In this document: positions 7,205 to 14,898 of the stretch, in pieces
Numbering within the stretch: the first letter of the stretch is position 1
Layout of the letters: each line of letters starts with the position of its first letter
DNA from: an uncultured Mycoplasmatota bacterium
GTDB lineage: Bacteria; Bacillota_I; Bacilli_A; RF39; UBA660
Assembly (NCBI GenBank): GCA_900547465.1
Contig: URHJ01000020.1
Span: 1 to 24,270 of the forward strand
Direction: 5' to 3'
DNA: 24,270 bases
Made by a program: the position numbers and the translations under genes
Notes under the pieces: generated by a model
The model's database searches: none
What the model was told of the DNA's origin: nothing
What the model saw: the letters and a program-made list of their open reading frames with translations, nothing else

Positions 7205-7397
7205 AGTAATGTCAGTGATTAGGGATAATAATAAGTAAATTATTTGTAGAGAGATCATGGTTGGTGGAAATGATTATTAATTCTTGTTTATCTACCCTAT
7301 AGATGGAATTTTTCCCGGCTAAATAAGTCGTTATAGAATTAAGAAAATAGAAGGATGGTACCGTGCCTTGCACTCCTTTGTGTACTGTTCTTTTTTT
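7205..7397 (+). promoter_or_regulatory. T-box riboswitch, probably serine-specific
   Basis: The leader has the full T-box plan. Stem I shows AGTGA (7214-7218) opposite GATGGAA (7302-7308) as the kink-turn, TAGGG/CCCTA (7220-7224 with 7295-7299), AGTA (7234-7237) of the specifier loop, and AGAGA...GGTTGGTGGAA at the distal end. The best specifier is TCT (7291-7293, Ser), followed by ACC as usual. The antiterminator is AAGGA/TCCTT (7351-7355, 7374-7378) around the 7-base bulge TGGTACC and helix GTGC/GCAC. The competing terminator pairs 7353-7361 with 7382-7390 (nine pairs) and runs into seven T (7391-7397). Uncharged tRNA should stabilise the antiterminator and switch on the operon. serS downstream supports the Ser reading. 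Confidence 0.92.
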
Positions 7398-7414
7398 GTT
7401 TGGAGGTGATAAGA

Positions 7415-8323
7415 GTGTTTGATGCTCATTATGATTTGCTTACTATACTATATTGTTGTTATTTAAGAGATGATTTTTCTTATGTAGAAAAGTTACAGTC
7501 TGATTTAAGTGACGTTCATTCTTTGATTGCTAATTTATATTTTATGAGTAGAGATGAAATGAAAGAAGAGTTACATATAGAAAATATTAATGTGGTTGAA
7601 ATGTTTAGGATAAGTACATCTTTATTTAAAAAATACTTTGGTGATAAAAAGGTACTATTTAGTATAGAAGGTTGCGATTATATTAGAGATGAGGTTGAAT
7701 TAGAAGAGTTATATAACTTAGGACTTAGAAATATATTACTTGTTTGGAATAATGAAAGTAAATATGGATCTGGTAATAGAAGTGATAAGGGATTAAGTGA
7801 TTTAGGAAAAAAAATTATTAAGAAGGCCGTTAATCTTGGAATTTCAATAGACTTATCTCATATGAATGAGAATACATTCTGGGATAGTATTAAACTGTTA
7901 AATAATTTAAAAAATGATGGTTATGATGTTAGAGTACTTGCTAGCCATTCTAATAGTTATAATTTATGTTCTAATAAGAGAAATTTAGATGATTCTCAAA
8001 TTGAAGCAATAGGGAAACTGTCGGGTAAGATAGGGTTAGTTTCTTATGGACCATTTATTAATGAGAAAAAAATTGATTTAGAAGAAAATTATTTGAATCA
8101 TATTAAGTATATAGAAAATATTATTGGAATTGATAATGTTATGATTGCTACTGACAATATGGAATTTGCTACTGATATGTTTGGGGTAGAAGAAGATATT
8201 TCTTTATTAAATCATAAAAATATAATAAAAAGTTTGACTAATATGTTAAGAAATTATTATAATAGTGAAGAAATAGATAAAATAATTAAAGTTAATGGAG
8301 AAAGATTTATAGAGGAGAGATAG
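7415..8323 (+). CDS. Membrane dipeptidase (peptidase family M19)
   Basis: A 302-residue zinc dipeptidase. The family's metal ligands are all present: HYD in FDAHYDLL at the N-terminus, the bridging Glu in FSIEGCDYI, His in IDLSHMNENTFWD, and His in VLASHSNSYNLC followed by KRNL. The Asp of VMIATDNM sits near the end. The family hydrolyses dipeptides, including ones with a D-residue at the C-terminal side. The start is GTG 7415 behind GGAGGTGA (7402-7409); the frame is open further upstream but lies inside the T-box terminator. It is the first gene of a T-box operon with serS two bases downstream. The likely role is releasing amino acids, perhaps serine, from peptides when charged tRNA runs low. 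That role is inference. Confidence 0.9.
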   Translation: MFDAHYDLLTILYCCYLRDDFSYVEKLQSDLSDVHSLIANLYFMSRDEMKEELHIENINVVEMFRISTSLFKKYFGDKKVLFSIEGCDYIRDEVELEELYNLGLRNILLVWNNESKYGSGNRSDKGLSDLGKKIIKKAVNLGISIDLSHMNENTFWDSIKLLNNLKNDGYDVRVLASHSNSYNLCSNKRNLDDSQIEAIGKLSGKIGLVSYGPFINEKKIDLEENYLNHIKYIENIIGIDNVMIATDNMEFATDMFGVEEDISLLNHKNIIKSLTNMLRNYYNSEEIDKIIKVNGERFIEER

Positions 8324-8325
8324 TA

Positions 8326-9609
8326 ATGTTAGATATAAAATTTGTAAGAGAAAATAGTGAATTAGTTAAAGAAAATATAAAGAAAAAGTTTCAGGATCAA
8401 AAATTGCCTTTAGTTGATGAGGTAATAGATTTAGATTCTAAGATAAGATCACTAAAAAAAGATGGAGATAAATTAAGACAAGATAGAAATAAAATTAGTG
8501 ATGAGATTGGAGCTTTATTTAGAGATAAGAAACAAGATGAGGCTAATAAAAAGAAGCAAGAAGTAGTTGAAATTAATACTAAACTTGAAAAGATAGAAGA
8601 GGAAGAGGCTAGTCTTTCTGCTTCTTTAAAAGAGAAAATGATGGTTATTCCTAATATTTTAGATCCTTCTGTTCCTATTGGAAAAGATGATAGTTTTAAT
8701 GTTGAAAATGAAAAATTTGGAGAACCATTTGTACCTGATTATGAAATTCCATATCATGCTGATATTATTGAAAAATTAGGTGGTTTAGATAAGGAAGCTG
8801 CTGGTAGAACTAGTGGTAATGGTTTTTACTATTTAATGGGAGATATAGCAAGACTTCATGAAGCAATGATAGCTTATGCAAGAGATTTTATGATTGATAA
8901 GGGATTCACTTATTGTATACCTCCATTTATGATTCGTAGTGATGTAGTTGATGGGGTTATGTCTTTTGATGAAATGGATGCTATGATGTATAAGATTGAA
9001 GATGAAGACTTATATTTGATTGGTACTAGTGAACATTCAATGATTGGTAAGTTTAAAGGTCAATTAATTGATGAAAAAGAACTTCCAATAGCAATGACAT
9101 CATATTCACCATGTTTTAGAAAAGAAGTAGGGGCTCATGGAATTGAAGAGAGGGGTCTATACCGTGTTCATCAATTTGAGAAAGAAGAGATGGTAGTCTT
9201 ATGTAAGAGTGAAGATGCAATGGATTGGTATAATAAGATGTGGAAATATACTGTTGAATATTTTAGAAGTTTAGATGTACCAGTTAGAACACTTGAATGT
9301 TGTTCAGGAGATCTTGCGGATTTGAAAGTTAAATCTTGTGATGTTGAAGCTTGGAGTCCTAGACAAAAGAAATATTTTGAAGTTGGCTCATGTTCAACTC
9401 TAGGTGATGCTCAAGCTAGACGTTTATCAATACGTGCAAGAGGAGAAAATGGAAATTATCTAGTTTCAACGTTAAATAATACAGTGGTTGCTTCTCCACG
9501 TGGATTAATTGGTGTTATAGAAAATAATTACCAAGAAGATGGTTCAATTAAAATACCAAAAGTACTTCAACCATATATGGGTGGTAAGGAAGTTATTGAA
9601 GCTAAATAG
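8326..9609 (+). CDS. serS: Seryl-tRNA synthetase
   Basis: A 427-residue class II aminoacyl-tRNA synthetase that charges tRNA-Ser. The N-terminal long antiparallel coiled-coil arm (about 25-110, rich in Lys/Glu) reaches the tRNA long variable arm. The catalytic domain shows LIGTSEHSMIG, motif 2 CFRKEVGA with RGLYRVHQFEKEE, SCSTLGDAQARRLSIRAR, and motif 3 GLIGVIENN. Length is normal. The start is ATG 8326, two bases after the dipeptidase stop, with AGAGGAGAGA as ribosome binding site. It is controlled by the upstream T-box and ends at a strong terminator. GAG-AGG at 9148-9153 encodes the conserved Arg of the RGLYR motif, showing that AGG is read as Arg here. Confidence 0.97.
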   Translation: MLDIKFVRENSELVKENIKKKFQDQKLPLVDEVIDLDSKIRSLKKDGDKLRQDRNKISDEIGALFRDKKQDEANKKKQEVVEINTKLEKIEEEEASLSASLKEKMMVIPNILDPSVPIGKDDSFNVENEKFGEPFVPDYEIPYHADIIEKLGGLDKEAAGRTSGNGFYYLMGDIARLHEAMIAYARDFMIDKGFTYCIPPFMIRSDVVDGVMSFDEMDAMMYKIEDEDLYLIGTSEHSMIGKFKGQLIDEKELPIAMTSYSPCFRKEVGAHGIEERGLYRVHQFEKEEMVVLCKSEDAMDWYNKMWKYTVEYFRSLDVPVRTLECCSGDLADLKVKSCDVEAWSPRQKKYFEVGSCSTLGDAQARRLSIRARGENGNYLVSTLNNTVVASPRGLIGVIENNYQEDGSIKIPKVLQPYMGGKEVIEAK

Positions 9610-9627
9610 AATTAATGTGTTAACTTT

Positions 9628-9674
9628 ATGTCAATTTTTTGATTACTAGTGTCAAAATGTTGACATTTTTTTTT
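9628..9674 (+). terminator. Intrinsic terminator after serS
   Basis: Two stacked helices, ATGTCAA/TTGACAT (9628-9634, 9660-9666) and TTTTGA/TCAAAA (9637-9642, 9652-9657), are followed by about nine T (9666-9674). Confidence 0.88.
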
Positions 9675-9686
9675 GTTAATTATACT
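9660..9686 (+). promoter_or_regulatory. Possible sigma-A promoter of the C39 protease gene
   Basis: TTGACA (9660-9665) and TATACT (9681-9686) with a short 15-base spacer. The -35 is also the 3' arm of the serS terminator. Confidence 0.4.
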
Positions 9687-9707
9687 CTGTAGTTGGAGAG
9701 TGTAATT

Positions 9708-11003
9708 GTGAATAAAAAGAGGGTAGTTTTATTAACTATAGAAGTTATGTGTGTAGTATTAGCTATTACTTGTTTTGTTTGTGCTAATAGGGTAGATAAT
9801 TCACAAAAAAAACAATATAGTGATACTTATAAAGCATATGTAAGTTTATTTTCTAGCGATAGTAAATCTATTCCTAGGGATAATTTAAAAATAAGTGAAA
9901 TAACTTATGTAGAAAAAATGAATAAAAAGGTTGTTTATGAAGATAAAAGAAAAAAATTAAGTGGTAAGTTAAATGAACTTAAAAATTATGTTGTTTTGAA
10001 AAATATAGTTGATGGTTCTTTTAATGGTGATGTGTTAAATTCAAATGTTACCAGTTCTGATCTTGAGAGTATTCAGTCTAAAAGTTCTTTGCTTCCTAAA
10101 AAATATCAAAATTTATTAAGTTCTAAAATAAAATTAATGAATGATCAATTTGGACAAATTAATGATGTTAAGAATACTGTTAATTCATTATTTGTAGATG
10201 ATCAACATCAACAAGTTAGAGATGATGTAACAAGAGATATGTATAATGCAGCATTGTCAAAAAATCAGTTGTTGAAACAACAAGATGTAAGTAGTGAACA
10301 ACAGTCGTATTTAGAGATTGTTAATTCTTTTCTATCTCAAAAAGAAGAAGAGGAAAGAAGGAAAATTGCGGAAGAAAAAAGAAGGCAGGCTGAAGAAAAA
10401 AGAAGACAGGAAGAAGAGAGAAAAAGACAAATTCAAGCTGCTTGGACTATATTAGAAGTTCCATATATTAGTCAAAACGGAAATGATGTATTAAATGGTT
10501 GTGAGGTTGATTCTTTATTGATGGGATTAAAGTATAAAGGATATCTAAAAGATATGGATTTAGTTACGTATGCAGAAAATGTACCTAAGAGTACTGATCC
10601 TTTTTCTGGTTTTACTTATGATATTTATGGCATTCAGCCTAATAATGTTCCACATTGGATAGCACCTGAACCACTTGCTCAATACGGAAGAACTTCTTCT
10701 GGTAATAATGGTGTTGTTGATGGAACTGGAAGGTCACTTGATGAGTTGGATGCTCAGATTAAAGCTGGTAATCCGGTTGTTATTTATTTAACTGCAGGTT
10801 TAAAGGCTCCTAAAGAATTTGTTGAGGGGGCTCCTAAAAATCTTCATGTTCTATTATTAACGGGTTATAATAGTATTACAGGTGAGCAAATCATTACTGA
10901 TCCCTGGACTTATTCGAATGGAAAAACAAAATGGAATGTTTCTAAAAAACAAGTGGAATCAATATATAATGCAACTGGAAAAAGATCGGTTATAATATCA
11001 TAA
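9708..11003 (+). CDS. Membrane-anchored C39-like cysteine peptidase with coiled coil
   Basis: About 431 residues. An N-terminal hydrophobic helix (about 6-27) anchors the protein with the bulk outside. A helical region follows, then a highly charged Glu/Lys/Arg coiled coil (about 211-244). The C-terminal domain is of the peptidase C39_2 type: NGCEVDSLLMG has the nucleophile Cys265, NLHVLLLTGYN has His380, and ITDPW has Asp398. The preceding VPYISQNGNDVLNGCE is the family's usual entry. Likely a surface-tethered protease or peptidoglycan-associated enzyme; no substrate is evident and no ABC exporter is adjacent, so it is not a bacteriocin-processing transporter. The start is GTG 9708 with GGAGAG upstream; an in-frame TTG at 9693 lies in the ribosome binding site. 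Confidence 0.82.
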   Translation: MNKKRVVLLTIEVMCVVLAITCFVCANRVDNSQKKQYSDTYKAYVSLFSSDSKSIPRDNLKISEITYVEKMNKKVVYEDKRKKLSGKLNELKNYVVLKNIVDGSFNGDVLNSNVTSSDLESIQSKSSLLPKKYQNLLSSKIKLMNDQFGQINDVKNTVNSLFVDDQHQQVRDDVTRDMYNAALSKNQLLKQQDVSSEQQSYLEIVNSFLSQKEEEERRKIAEEKRRQAEEKRRQEEERKRQIQAAWTILEVPYISQNGNDVLNGCEVDSLLMGLKYKGYLKDMDLVTYAENVPKSTDPFSGFTYDIYGIQPNNVPHWIAPEPLAQYGRTSSGNNGVVDGTGRSLDELDAQIKAGNPVVIYLTAGLKAPKEFVEGAPKNLHVLLLTGYNSITGEQIITDPWTYSNGKTKWNVSKKQVESIYNATGKRSVIIS

Positions 11004-11073
11004 AATTTTAAAATGGTGTATTAATTTTATATTTTTGAACATGCTATTAATGAGCTAGCTTAGTACCTAAAAT

Positions 11074-11102
11074 TTGACATAGTTTCATATTTCTGATATA
11101 AT
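11074..11102 (+). promoter_or_regulatory. Consensus sigma-A promoter of the ankyrin-like gene
   Basis: Perfect TTGACA (11074-11079), a 17-base spacer and perfect TATAAT (11097-11102). It is one of two full-consensus promoters in the window, the other being that of rpsP. Confidence 0.9.
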
Positions 11103-11110
11103 ATGAAACT
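11081..11110 (+). promoter_or_regulatory. Inverted repeat overlapping the consensus promoter (operator-like)
   Basis: AGTTTCATAT (11081-11090) and ATATGAAACT (11101-11110) are exact reverse complements with a 10-base spacer. They cover the spacer, the end of the -10 and the start site, so a bound dimer would block RNA polymerase. A second palindrome, TCACGTGA, follows at 11112-11119. Confidence 0.6.
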
Positions 11111-11136
11111 GTCACGTGAAATAAGAGGTGTTAATT

Positions 11137-11832
11137 ATGTTTTTTGATGAGGCAAAAGCCGTTAAAGCATGTGAAGAGGATCCGTCCCTGATTTTTGAAT
11201 TAATCAAGGAGGAACATTTTGAATTAGTAGATAAAATATTATCTAAAAAGAAAGTTAGTGTTAATGTTGTAGATCGTGCTGGTAATGATGTTGTTACAAG
11301 ACTTTTGAAGGCTAGACAGTATGATTTAGTTCTAAAATATATGAAAAAGAAAGAATGGGATGTAAATCATCAAAATTTAGATGGTAATACATTCGCTCAT
11401 TATCTTGTTTCTATTAATTATGTAGCTGTTTTAGATATTATTAAACAGTTAAGAAAAAATAAGAATTTCTTACCTAATATTAAAAATAAAAAAGGTGAAT
11501 CTATCTTAGATAAGTCAATAAATGATAATTATATTTATACTACTTTAAAAGTATTAGAAGATGATAGATTTAATTCAATTGATGTATTATCATTTACTAG
11601 AATTATTGATACTTATATTAAGAGTTCTGCTTATGGTAAGTATTCTAAAATTAATAATTTAGAGGTTATTTTAGATAGTTTAGATCAAAAAGATGGACTA
11701 CTTCCTGTGATGGAACAAATGATTAGAAATATTCGTGACAATTTAGATATTATAAAAATTGAAATTATGAAAAATCGTTCTCGTCATTTAGAAAGTGTCA
11801 TAGATCAAGTACTATCTGAAGCAATAGCTTAG
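11137..11832 (+). CDS. Ankyrin-repeat-like protein
   Basis: About 231 residues, all helical in appearance. Three or four degenerate ankyrin-type units are visible: VNVVDRAGNDVVTRLLKARQ, DVNHQNLDGNTFAHYLVSI and LPNIKNKKGESILDKSIND. Each has the N-x-x-x-G-(D/N/E) turn that starts an ankyrin repeat. The C-terminal 80 residues are helical without obvious repeats. There is no signal peptide, so it is probably a cytoplasmic protein-binding scaffold with an unknown partner. The start is ATG 11137 behind GAGGTG; an in-frame GTG at 11128 is part of that ribosome binding site. The gene has its own perfect-consensus promoter within an inverted repeat and its own terminator at the stop codon, so it is an isolated, probably repressor-controlled unit. 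Confidence 0.75.
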   Translation: MFFDEAKAVKACEEDPSLIFELIKEEHFELVDKILSKKKVSVNVVDRAGNDVVTRLLKARQYDLVLKYMKKKEWDVNHQNLDGNTFAHYLVSINYVAVLDIIKQLRKNKNFLPNIKNKKGESILDKSINDNYIYTTLKVLEDDRFNSIDVLSFTRIIDTYIKSSAYGKYSKINNLEVILDSLDQKDGLLPVMEQMIRNIRDNLDIIKIEIMKNRSRHLESVIDQVLSEAIA

Positions 11833-11845
11833 GCTATTGCTTTTT
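11819..11845 (+). terminator. Terminator overlapping the ankyrin-like gene stop codon
   Basis: AAGCAATAGC (11819-11828) pairs with GCTATTGCTT (11833-11842) around the loop TTAG, then T residues to 11845. The TAG stop codon lies in the loop. Confidence 0.9.
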
Positions 11846-11893
11846 ATATTGTTATATATTATTATATTAATAGTATTAGTGGAGGTTTGGTGT

Positions 11894-12424
11894 ATGATTT
11901 GTTATAAAAATAATCCTAGTAATTCAAATTATATAATGTTTTCTGTTACAGATAGATTGAAGATTTCTAGTAGTAATTCTTTTATTAAAAATGAGATAGA
12001 TAAGTTAAATAAAGCTGTTTCAAGTTATGAGAAAGATAGATTTATATTTGATAGTATTTCTGTTCGAAAAGATAGTATTTTGGGTAATTATATTTTAAAA
12101 AATCCAAATATGTTTCAAGAATATATAAGCTATAATGATGTAGTAGGAGCTTTTAATGTTTCAATCTTTACAGGAAATGAAAAAATGTCTAATAAACTTA
12201 TGGGACTTTTTCTAGGTCAAAAATATGGTACGAGAAGTGAACTAGAAAAATATTGCTCAGATAATGTACTTGATTATATTGGTAAAAATAGAAGTTTTTC
12301 TACTTTTCTTAAGAATAGAGTGGGAGAAGATAGTGTTTATGCTATTTATGATGATGGTGTTTTATTTCTTGAGAAAAATTTGAATAGTAAAGGGGAAAAA
12401 GGTGTTAAAGTGATGAAAAAGTAG
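11894..12424 (+). CDS. Hypothetical protein
   Basis: 176 residues, not recognised. It is soluble and mixed in composition, with NYIMFSVTDRL near the start, a helical IKNEIDKLNKAVSSYEKDRF segment (about 35-55) and a C-terminal VYAIYDDGVLFLEKNL beta-like stretch. No signal peptide or membrane helix is present when translation starts at ATG 11894, which has GGAGG eight bases upstream. The hydrophobic in-frame extension before that start would be encoded by the preceding terminator and leader, so it is unlikely to be translated. It sits between two terminators that overlap stop codons, so it forms a single-gene unit. The function is unknown. Confidence 0.65.
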   Translation: MICYKNNPSNSNYIMFSVTDRLKISSSNSFIKNEIDKLNKAVSSYEKDRFIFDSISVRKDSILGNYILKNPNMFQEYISYNDVVGAFNVSIFTGNEKMSNKLMGLFLGQKYGTRSELEKYCSDNVLDYIGKNRSFSTFLKNRVGEDSVYAIYDDGVLFLEKNLNSKGEKGVKVMKK

Positions 12425-12441
12425 TTATTTACTTTTTTTTT
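12416..12441 (+). terminator. Terminator overlapping the stop codon of the 11894 gene
   Basis: AAAAAGTA (12416-12423) pairs with TACTTTTT (12430-12437), and the T-run continues to 12441. The TAG stop (12422-12424) is partly in the left arm. Confidence 0.75.
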
Positions 12442-12456
12442 GTTTTTCTATATAAT
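12428..12456 (+). promoter_or_regulatory. Sigma-A promoter of miaB
   Basis: TTTACT (12428-12433), a 17-base spacer and TATAAT (12451-12456). The -35 coincides with the right arm of the preceding terminator. Confidence 0.55.
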
Positions 12457-12481
12457 ATTAAAAGAAATGGATGTGTAGTAT

Positions 12482-13894
12482 ATGAATTTACCTAATTATA
12501 TTGATGCTAAAAAAAGAAATAATAAAGATTATAAAACTGTTAATTATGAAGTTCCTAGTGAATATTTGAATAGTTTTTCTGGTAAAACTTATTATTTAAA
12601 GACATATGGTTGTCAAATGAATGAACATGATAGTGAAAATATTGCGGCTATGATTGAAAGTTTAGGATTCAAGCGTATTGATGATTATGAAGATGCTGAT
12701 CTAGTATTGTTAAATACTTGTTCTATTCGTGAGAATGCACATAATAAAGCATTTGGGATGTTAGGTAGACTTAAACACATAAAGGAAACTAAGAATCCAT
12801 CTTTAATTATTGGTTTATGTGGTTGTATGGCTCAAGAAGCTGGTGTTGTTGAAGAAATTTTAAAAGATTATCGTTTTGTTAATTTTGTATTTGGGACACA
12901 TAACTTACATGAACTTCCTAGTATTTTAACAAAGGCTTATGAAACTGGAAGTCAAACTATTGAAGTTTATTCAAAAGAGGGAGATTTAGTTGAAGATATG
13001 CCAGTTAAACGTACTAATAGTTATAAGGCTTACGTTAATATTATTTATGGTTGTGATAAGTTTTGTACATATTGTATAGTACCTTATACTAGAGGTGGTC
13101 AAAGAAGTAGAAAAAAAGAAGATATATTAAAAGAAGTTCGTGAATTAGTAGATGACGGATATAAAGAGGTAACTTTACTTGGTCAAAATGTTAATGCTTA
13201 TGGAAAAGACTTATACGATGATTATGGACTAGGTGAGTTGTTAGAAGATGTATCAAAGACAAATATTCCACGTGTACGTTTTATGACTTCTCATCCTTGG
13301 GATTTTACAGATAGAATGATTGATGTTATTGCAAAGTATCCTAATATTATGCCTAGTATTCATTTACCTATTCAATCTGGTAGTAGTAGAATCTTGAAGT
13401 TAATGGGTAGACGTTATACAAAAGAGGAGTACTTGGAATTATTTGATAAAATAAAATCAAAGATTCCTGGAGTTATGGTATCTACTGATATTATAGTTGG
13501 TTTTCCTGGAGAAGAAGATGAGGACTTCAAGGAAACTTTAGAGATTGCTGAATATTGTAAATATGATAATGCCTTTACTTTTATCTTTTCAAAAAGAGAG
13601 AATACTCCAGCTTGCAAATTAAAAGATAATACTTCATTAAGTGAAAAAGAGGAAAGACTTCAAAGATTAAATGAAGTAGTAAATCACTATTTTTTAGAAA
13701 ATAATAAGAAATTAGTCGGAAAAACTGTTGAAGTTTTAGTTGAGGGTATTTCATCTAAAAAGAATATGTATTATGGATATTCTGATACTAATAAGTTAAT
13801 TAACTTTACTGGTGATGATTTAAAAATAGGTGATATTGTTCCAGTAGAAATTGATTCTGCTAAAACATGGAGCTTAGATGGCCATGCTAAGTAA
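12482..13894 (+). CDS. miaB: tRNA-2-methylthio-N6-dimethylallyladenosine synthase
   Basis: A 470-residue radical-SAM methylthiotransferase that adds the 2-methylthio group to i6A37 of tRNAs reading U-starting codons. The N-terminal UPF0004 domain binds one 4Fe-4S cluster through YGCQMN (Cys44), NTCSIRENA (Cys80) and CGCMAQ (Cys115). The radical-SAM domain has CDKFCTYC (Cys191, 195, 198), with TRGGQRSR just after. A C-terminal TRAM-type domain follows (about 400-465). Length is normal. The start is ATG 12482 with a modest GGATGTG site. The 3' end overlaps ymcA, and cotE follows, reproducing the miaB-ymcA-cotE order of B. subtilis. That synteny separates it from the related MtaB and RimO enzymes. 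Confidence 0.96.
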   Translation: MNLPNYIDAKKRNNKDYKTVNYEVPSEYLNSFSGKTYYLKTYGCQMNEHDSENIAAMIESLGFKRIDDYEDADLVLLNTCSIRENAHNKAFGMLGRLKHIKETKNPSLIIGLCGCMAQEAGVVEEILKDYRFVNFVFGTHNLHELPSILTKAYETGSQTIEVYSKEGDLVEDMPVKRTNSYKAYVNIIYGCDKFCTYCIVPYTRGGQRSRKKEDILKEVRELVDDGYKEVTLLGQNVNAYGKDLYDDYGLGELLEDVSKTNIPRVRFMTSHPWDFTDRMIDVIAKYPNIMPSIHLPIQSGSSRILKLMGRRYTKEEYLELFDKIKSKIPGVMVSTDIIVGFPGEEDEDFKETLEIAEYCKYDNAFTFIFSKRENTPACKLKDNTSLSEKEERLQRLNEVVNHYFLENNKKLVGKTVEVLVEGISSKKNMYYGYSDTNKLINFTGDDLKIGDIVPVEIDSAKTWSLDGHAK

Positions 13895-14228
13895 GAGTTC
13901 TAAAGATAGTTTAGATTCTATTATTAATTTTATAATTGAGTCAGATGAATATAAAAATTGTATTAGATTAAAGAAAAAGATGAGTTCTAATAGAGAAATA
14001 TGTGATCTTATTAGTAAAGTTAAATCTTTACAAAAAAAATATGTACGTAGTGGGTATGATGATGCTATAAAAAAAGAGTTAGATAGTACTCTTGAAAAAT
14101 TAGAGAATATACCTATATATGTAATTTATAATCAAAATTTAGAAATAGTAAATAATATGATTTCTACTGTTAATGAAGAGATTAATTGTTATTTTACAGA
14201 TAAATTTAATAAAAGTATTGAGTTTTAG
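13878..14228 (+). CDS. ymcA: YlbF/YmcA-family protein (RicA-like)
   Basis: 116 residues, mostly helical, of the YlbF/YmcA family. In B. subtilis RicA (YmcA), RicF (YlbF) and RicT form a complex that modulates RNase Y-dependent mRNA processing and is needed for competence, biofilm and sporulation phosphorelay. Visible here are SLDSIINFIIESDEYKNC, KKKMSSNREICDLISKVKSLQKKY and a long C-terminal helix. It is shorter than B. subtilis YmcA. Cys residues lie in YKNC, REIC and EINC. The start is ATG 13878 with GGAG upstream, giving a 17-base overlap with miaB and hence translational coupling. Synteny with miaB and cotE is the main reason for YmcA over YlbF. Confidence 0.82.
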   Translation: MAMLSKSSKDSLDSIINFIIESDEYKNCIRLKKKMSSNREICDLISKVKSLQKKYVRSGYDDAIKKELDSTLEKLENIPIYVIYNQNLEIVNNMISTVNEEINCYFTDKFNKSIEF

Positions 14229-14248
14229 TAAACTTAGTACTTTTTTTG

Positions 14249-14278
14249 ATGTATTTTTTGTTTTATTTGCATACATTA
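14249..14278 (+). promoter_or_regulatory. Sigma-E/sigma-K-type promoter of cotE
   Basis: CATACATTA (14270-14278) fits the mother-cell -10 consensus of both sigma-E (CATACA-T) and sigma-K (CATA-N3-TA). ATGTATT (14249-14255) ends 14 bases upstream, the sigma-E spacing, and partly matches its -35. B. subtilis cotE is transcribed by sigma-E and sigma-K, so the site is where it is expected. Confidence 0.65.
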
Positions 14279-14297
14279 GATTAGAGGAGGAGTCATT

Positions 14298-14852
14298 ATG
14301 TCTAATTATAGAGAAATTGTTACTAAAGCTGTGATTGGAAAAGGAAAGAAAACTTTTACTAATCAAAATGAGATAGAAATTGAACGTACACCCTCTACTA
14401 TTTTAGGATGTTGGGTTATTAATCATAATTTTAAAGGTACTAGGGTATCTGATACAGTTGAAATTGATGGTAGTTATGATGTTAATATTTGGTATTCTTA
14501 TGATAATGATACTAAAACTGATGTTGTTAGGGAGACAAAGAACTATAAGGAATTAGTAAATGTTAGAAAAAGAGATGATGCAGATAGTGAGCATGAAGAA
14601 ATTATTATAAGAAGTTTAAAACAACCTAGTTGTACTAAAGTTGATATTGATGGTAATAAAATTTCATATACCATTGAAAAAGAACTTGGAATTGAATTAG
14701 TAGGTGATACAAAAGTAAAAATACAAATAGATGAAGAAGAAGATCCATGGGAAGATATAGTAGAGAGTTCAGAGAAACAAGATAGTGAAATAGAAAATTC
14801 AGTTTCTGAAGATTTTATAAAAGAAGATAATATAGTTACAGAAGATAATTAG
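14298..14852 (+). CDS. cotE: Outer spore coat morphogenetic protein CotE
   Basis: 184 residues, close in length to B. subtilis CotE and alike along the first 140: MSNYREIVTKAVIGKGKKTF, STILGCWVINH, VEIDGSYDVNIWYSYDNDTKT and DADSEHEEIIIRSLKQPSC. CotE forms a ring around the forespore on the mother-cell side and recruits the outer coat proteins. The acidic tail (EEEDPWEDIVE and following) is also a family feature. The start is ATG 14298 behind AGGAGGAG, the best ribosome binding site in the region. The upstream mother-cell sigma -10 and the ymcA neighbour both fit. I see no terminator between it and rpsP, so sporulation-time transcripts may run into the ribosomal gene. Confidence 0.96.
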   Translation: MSNYREIVTKAVIGKGKKTFTNQNEIEIERTPSTILGCWVINHNFKGTRVSDTVEIDGSYDVNIWYSYDNDTKTDVVRETKNYKELVNVRKRDDADSEHEEIIIRSLKQPSCTKVDIDGNKISYTIEKELGIELVGDTKVKIQIDEEEDPWEDIVESSEKQDSEIENSVSEDFIKEDNIVTEDN

Positions 14853-14869
14853 CTGTTAGCAAAAAAAGG

Positions 14870-14898
14870 TTGACAGATGCAACTATGTTATGTATAAT
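14870..14898 (+). promoter_or_regulatory. rpsP: Consensus sigma-A promoter of rpsP-khpA
   Basis: TTGACA (14870-14875), exactly 17 bases, and TATAAT (14893-14898), preceded by an extended -10 TG. This is the strength expected for a ribosomal protein gene. Confidence 0.92.

Noticed and set aside
7355..7414. Upstream in-frame extension of the dipeptidase gene with a hydrophobic N-terminus
   Set aside because: These codons lie in the T-box antiterminator/terminator. GTG 7415 has a proper GGAGGTGA site and begins the conserved FDAHYD motif.
9148..9153. AGG reassigned away from arginine, as reported in some uncultured Bacilli
   Set aside because: AGG occurs at the conserved Arg of the serS RGLYR motif and at the Arg of RPDPQ in the methyltransferase (around 937), so the standard meaning holds.
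11837..11893. Hydrophobic N-terminal extension of the 11894 gene as a signal anchor
   Set aside because: The extension starts in the preceding terminator region and contains the GGAGG ribosome binding site of ATG 11894.
14223..14248. AGTA/TACT plus T7 as a terminator after ymcA
   Set aside because: Only four or five pairs with no G-C-rich stem. It is too weak to list.
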